Source of the DNA: Prosapia bicincta
Lineage: Eukaryota > Arthropoda > Insecta > Hemiptera > Cercopidae
Assembly: GCA_036971475.1 (NCBI GenBank)
Contig: JBAIZL010000005.1
Coordinates: forward strand, 173,069,386 to 173,133,385
DNA length: 64,000 nucleotides
Reading direction: 5' to 3'
The position numbers were made by a program, and so were the translations under genes. The notes beneath the pieces were generated by a model that had not been told where the DNA came from, made no database searches, and saw nothing but the letters and a program-made list of their open reading frames with translations. Below are positions 62,223 to 64,000 of the stretch, one piece after another (the first letter of the stretch is position 1; every line of letters starts with the position of its first letter).

Positions 62223-64000
62223 AAGCTGGGAAATGTAAGAAATATTTGAATATAAAAATATCACACGTTTGCATGGATTTTGAAATCAGAATTCTTTCAG
62301 GTTACACCCATTGATGGTAAATTTGGGCATTATGTAGCAATAGCTAAAGAAAAAAATAAACGCTTTATAGGTTCGATTTGCACTTTTACCCTTTATATGA
62401 ACTCCAACCTATCTCAGAAGTAGAAGTTTTTAGACTTTAAAAAACTTGAAGCTAAATTTCAGTAAACTTGAAGCGTTAATTCTTAGTAAGCTAAATAATG
62501 TTCATTTTGAGTTTTCTCCGTAAGCCAATATCTTTGCATTTTTATAAGATTCAAAATGCTGATTATTCATCTAAAAATTCGTTTTGTCCAATGGTTTCTC
62601 AGAAATAACTAAAAACCTCGTATTTAAACAAAAGGCTTATAAGAAACGAAATAATTGTGTTTCGAAAACCAATCGATTTTTTTTTTTAGTTCACACACTG
62701 AGCAATAGCTTATTGTATCTGACGGTTTCTTCACTGAAAACTAGAATTAAACTATTCAAATTTAAATAACGTAAATATTTTTTTTCAAGGAAACTGAAAA
62801 TACCTTTTTTTGTCACAAAAGTATTTTACTCCCTAAAAACAAAAGTCACACTTCAGAAACATAAAATGTTTGAAAAAAAAAGTAAAATAAGTTTACGTTG
62901 CAAATTGGTTAGCACCAAAAAGTCAGAGGAAATAGAGTTTATTTACTATCAAGGAATGGCGTAATAGTGAATAGTACAAGCAAAAAGTTGAACAAGTTTA
63001 TTTTTATTTTGATCGACAATTCAACAGTTTGTATCACATTATGGCCATTATCAAGACAAGACTAAACACGAAAAGCTACTAACAGTCAGCCATAGTTATA
63101 ATATATAAGTAAAATAGTAACAGCCTATTTTTTATTACATTAAAAAATAATTAAAATGATAACAAAAATATATATAAAGTTTTTAGTTCTAAAATAAAGT
63201 AAAAAACAAAACTTTAACACTAACATACTCATGCAATAAAAAAAATTTATAAAATTGCATTAAAAATACAAGACAATAACTGAATTAAAGTTAGTAATTT
63301 AAATTTATAATAAAATATAATTTAACCAAAGTACACTTTTTTATGTTCAGTACTATAAACTATCCTACTTTAACAGTTTAAAATTGTATAAATCGTTAAA
63401 TATTATATTTTATAATAATTTTATATAACTTTAATCCACATCAACCATTAATAAATAAACTGTTATTGGTTATATCCTTTTAAAGCCATTTTATAGATTT
63501 TTATAATTGGTAAAGCTGGTATGCTACATAATTTAAAAATTTTAAAAATTTAACATTTTCTTTTTGTTACATTTTTATAATATAGTTTTAATATAAAAGT
63601 ATTTTTTTAAACATAGTCCTCATACTATTAGGTAAGTGTTATTGTTAAATATTTGTAACTGTTACAAAAAATATGTGATAAACCACTTATTTCATATGTT
63701 TTAAACATACATTTATAAAAAAACTTGTATGCATTGACTACAGCAGCTTTACATTTCAATATAACAGTGAAACCGGTTGCTAGTTAAGATATTTTTAGAT
63801 TAAACACAAACACTCTTACATATACACTGCCTTCTATTACGCACACAGTCCAATTATAGTTATTTGCATAATCGAGCTAGATAACGCTGTACTGGTCTGG
63901 ATATAACTAAGTGAAAAACTTCAAGCCGTGGAAGTTTTTATTATTTAATTCTTTATAAAAAATTCTTAAAACCTTAGAAAAAATCAGTAACTTACATAGC
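62223..64000. other. AT-rich DNA without recognised gene
   Basis: Contains ATGGCCATTATCAAGACAAG at 63043-63062, related to the inverted repeat at 24.5 kb. Otherwise nothing recognised. Confidence 0.4.

Overview
The window is AT-rich eukaryotic DNA from an invertebrate, most likely an arthropod. I infer this from a BEL/Pao retrotransposon whose primer-binding site matches the 3' end of tRNA-Arg, hAT-type DNA transposon relics, tRNA-derived SINEs, and abundant (TA)n and (CA)n microsatellites. I found no convincing host protein-coding gene. The window reads as intergenic or intronic DNA built from mobile elements and tandem repeats.

Layout: a complete, probably young BEL/Pao element (1633-7618, minus strand) has near-identical LTRs, a 5-bp target duplication and one 1777-residue gag-pol frame. 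At 12.2-12.9 kb is a minisatellite whose unit contains a splice-donor-like motif and a CA tract. Palindromic foldbacks carrying hammerhead-ribozyme-like sequences lie at 14.9-15.1, 17.1-17.5 and 23.3-23.5 kb, with related single copies at 46.7, 48.2, 53.3 and 56.6 kb. A 23-bp satellite with a 274-bp higher-order repeat fills 17.5-20.4 kb. At 30.6 kb is a 394-bp hAT MITE with a perfect 8-bp target duplication. At 44.2-47.4 kb is a decayed hAT element whose transposase pseudogene resembles the GTF2IRD2/ZBED group; microsatellite-bounded foldbacks lie inside it. Degenerate minisatellites occur at 31.5-32.4, 37.5, 40.0-40.6, 56.8-58.0 and 60.6-61.45 kb. SINE-like copies occur at 27.8, 29.2, 54.6 and 61.9 kb. 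At 57.0-57.6 kb an 87-bp tandem repeat places two perfect and one imperfect heat-shock elements upstream of a TATA box.

The most interesting signal is the hammerhead-like family. The best copy (17357-17404, plus strand) has stem I, a CUGAUGA core, stem II, GAAA and a UA cleavage position in canonical order. Other copies change the bases of stem II but keep it paired, and change the bases of stem III but keep it self-complementary. This is the covariation expected of a selected RNA, and self-complementary loopless stem III suggests action as dimers. Several copies sit in head-to-head inverted pairs next to (TA)n tracts. Hammerhead motifs are known in Penelope-like retroelements and retrozymes; whether these are such remnants or a separate non-autonomous family cannot be settled here.

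All structure and homology calls were made by eye; no search, folding or alignment program was run.
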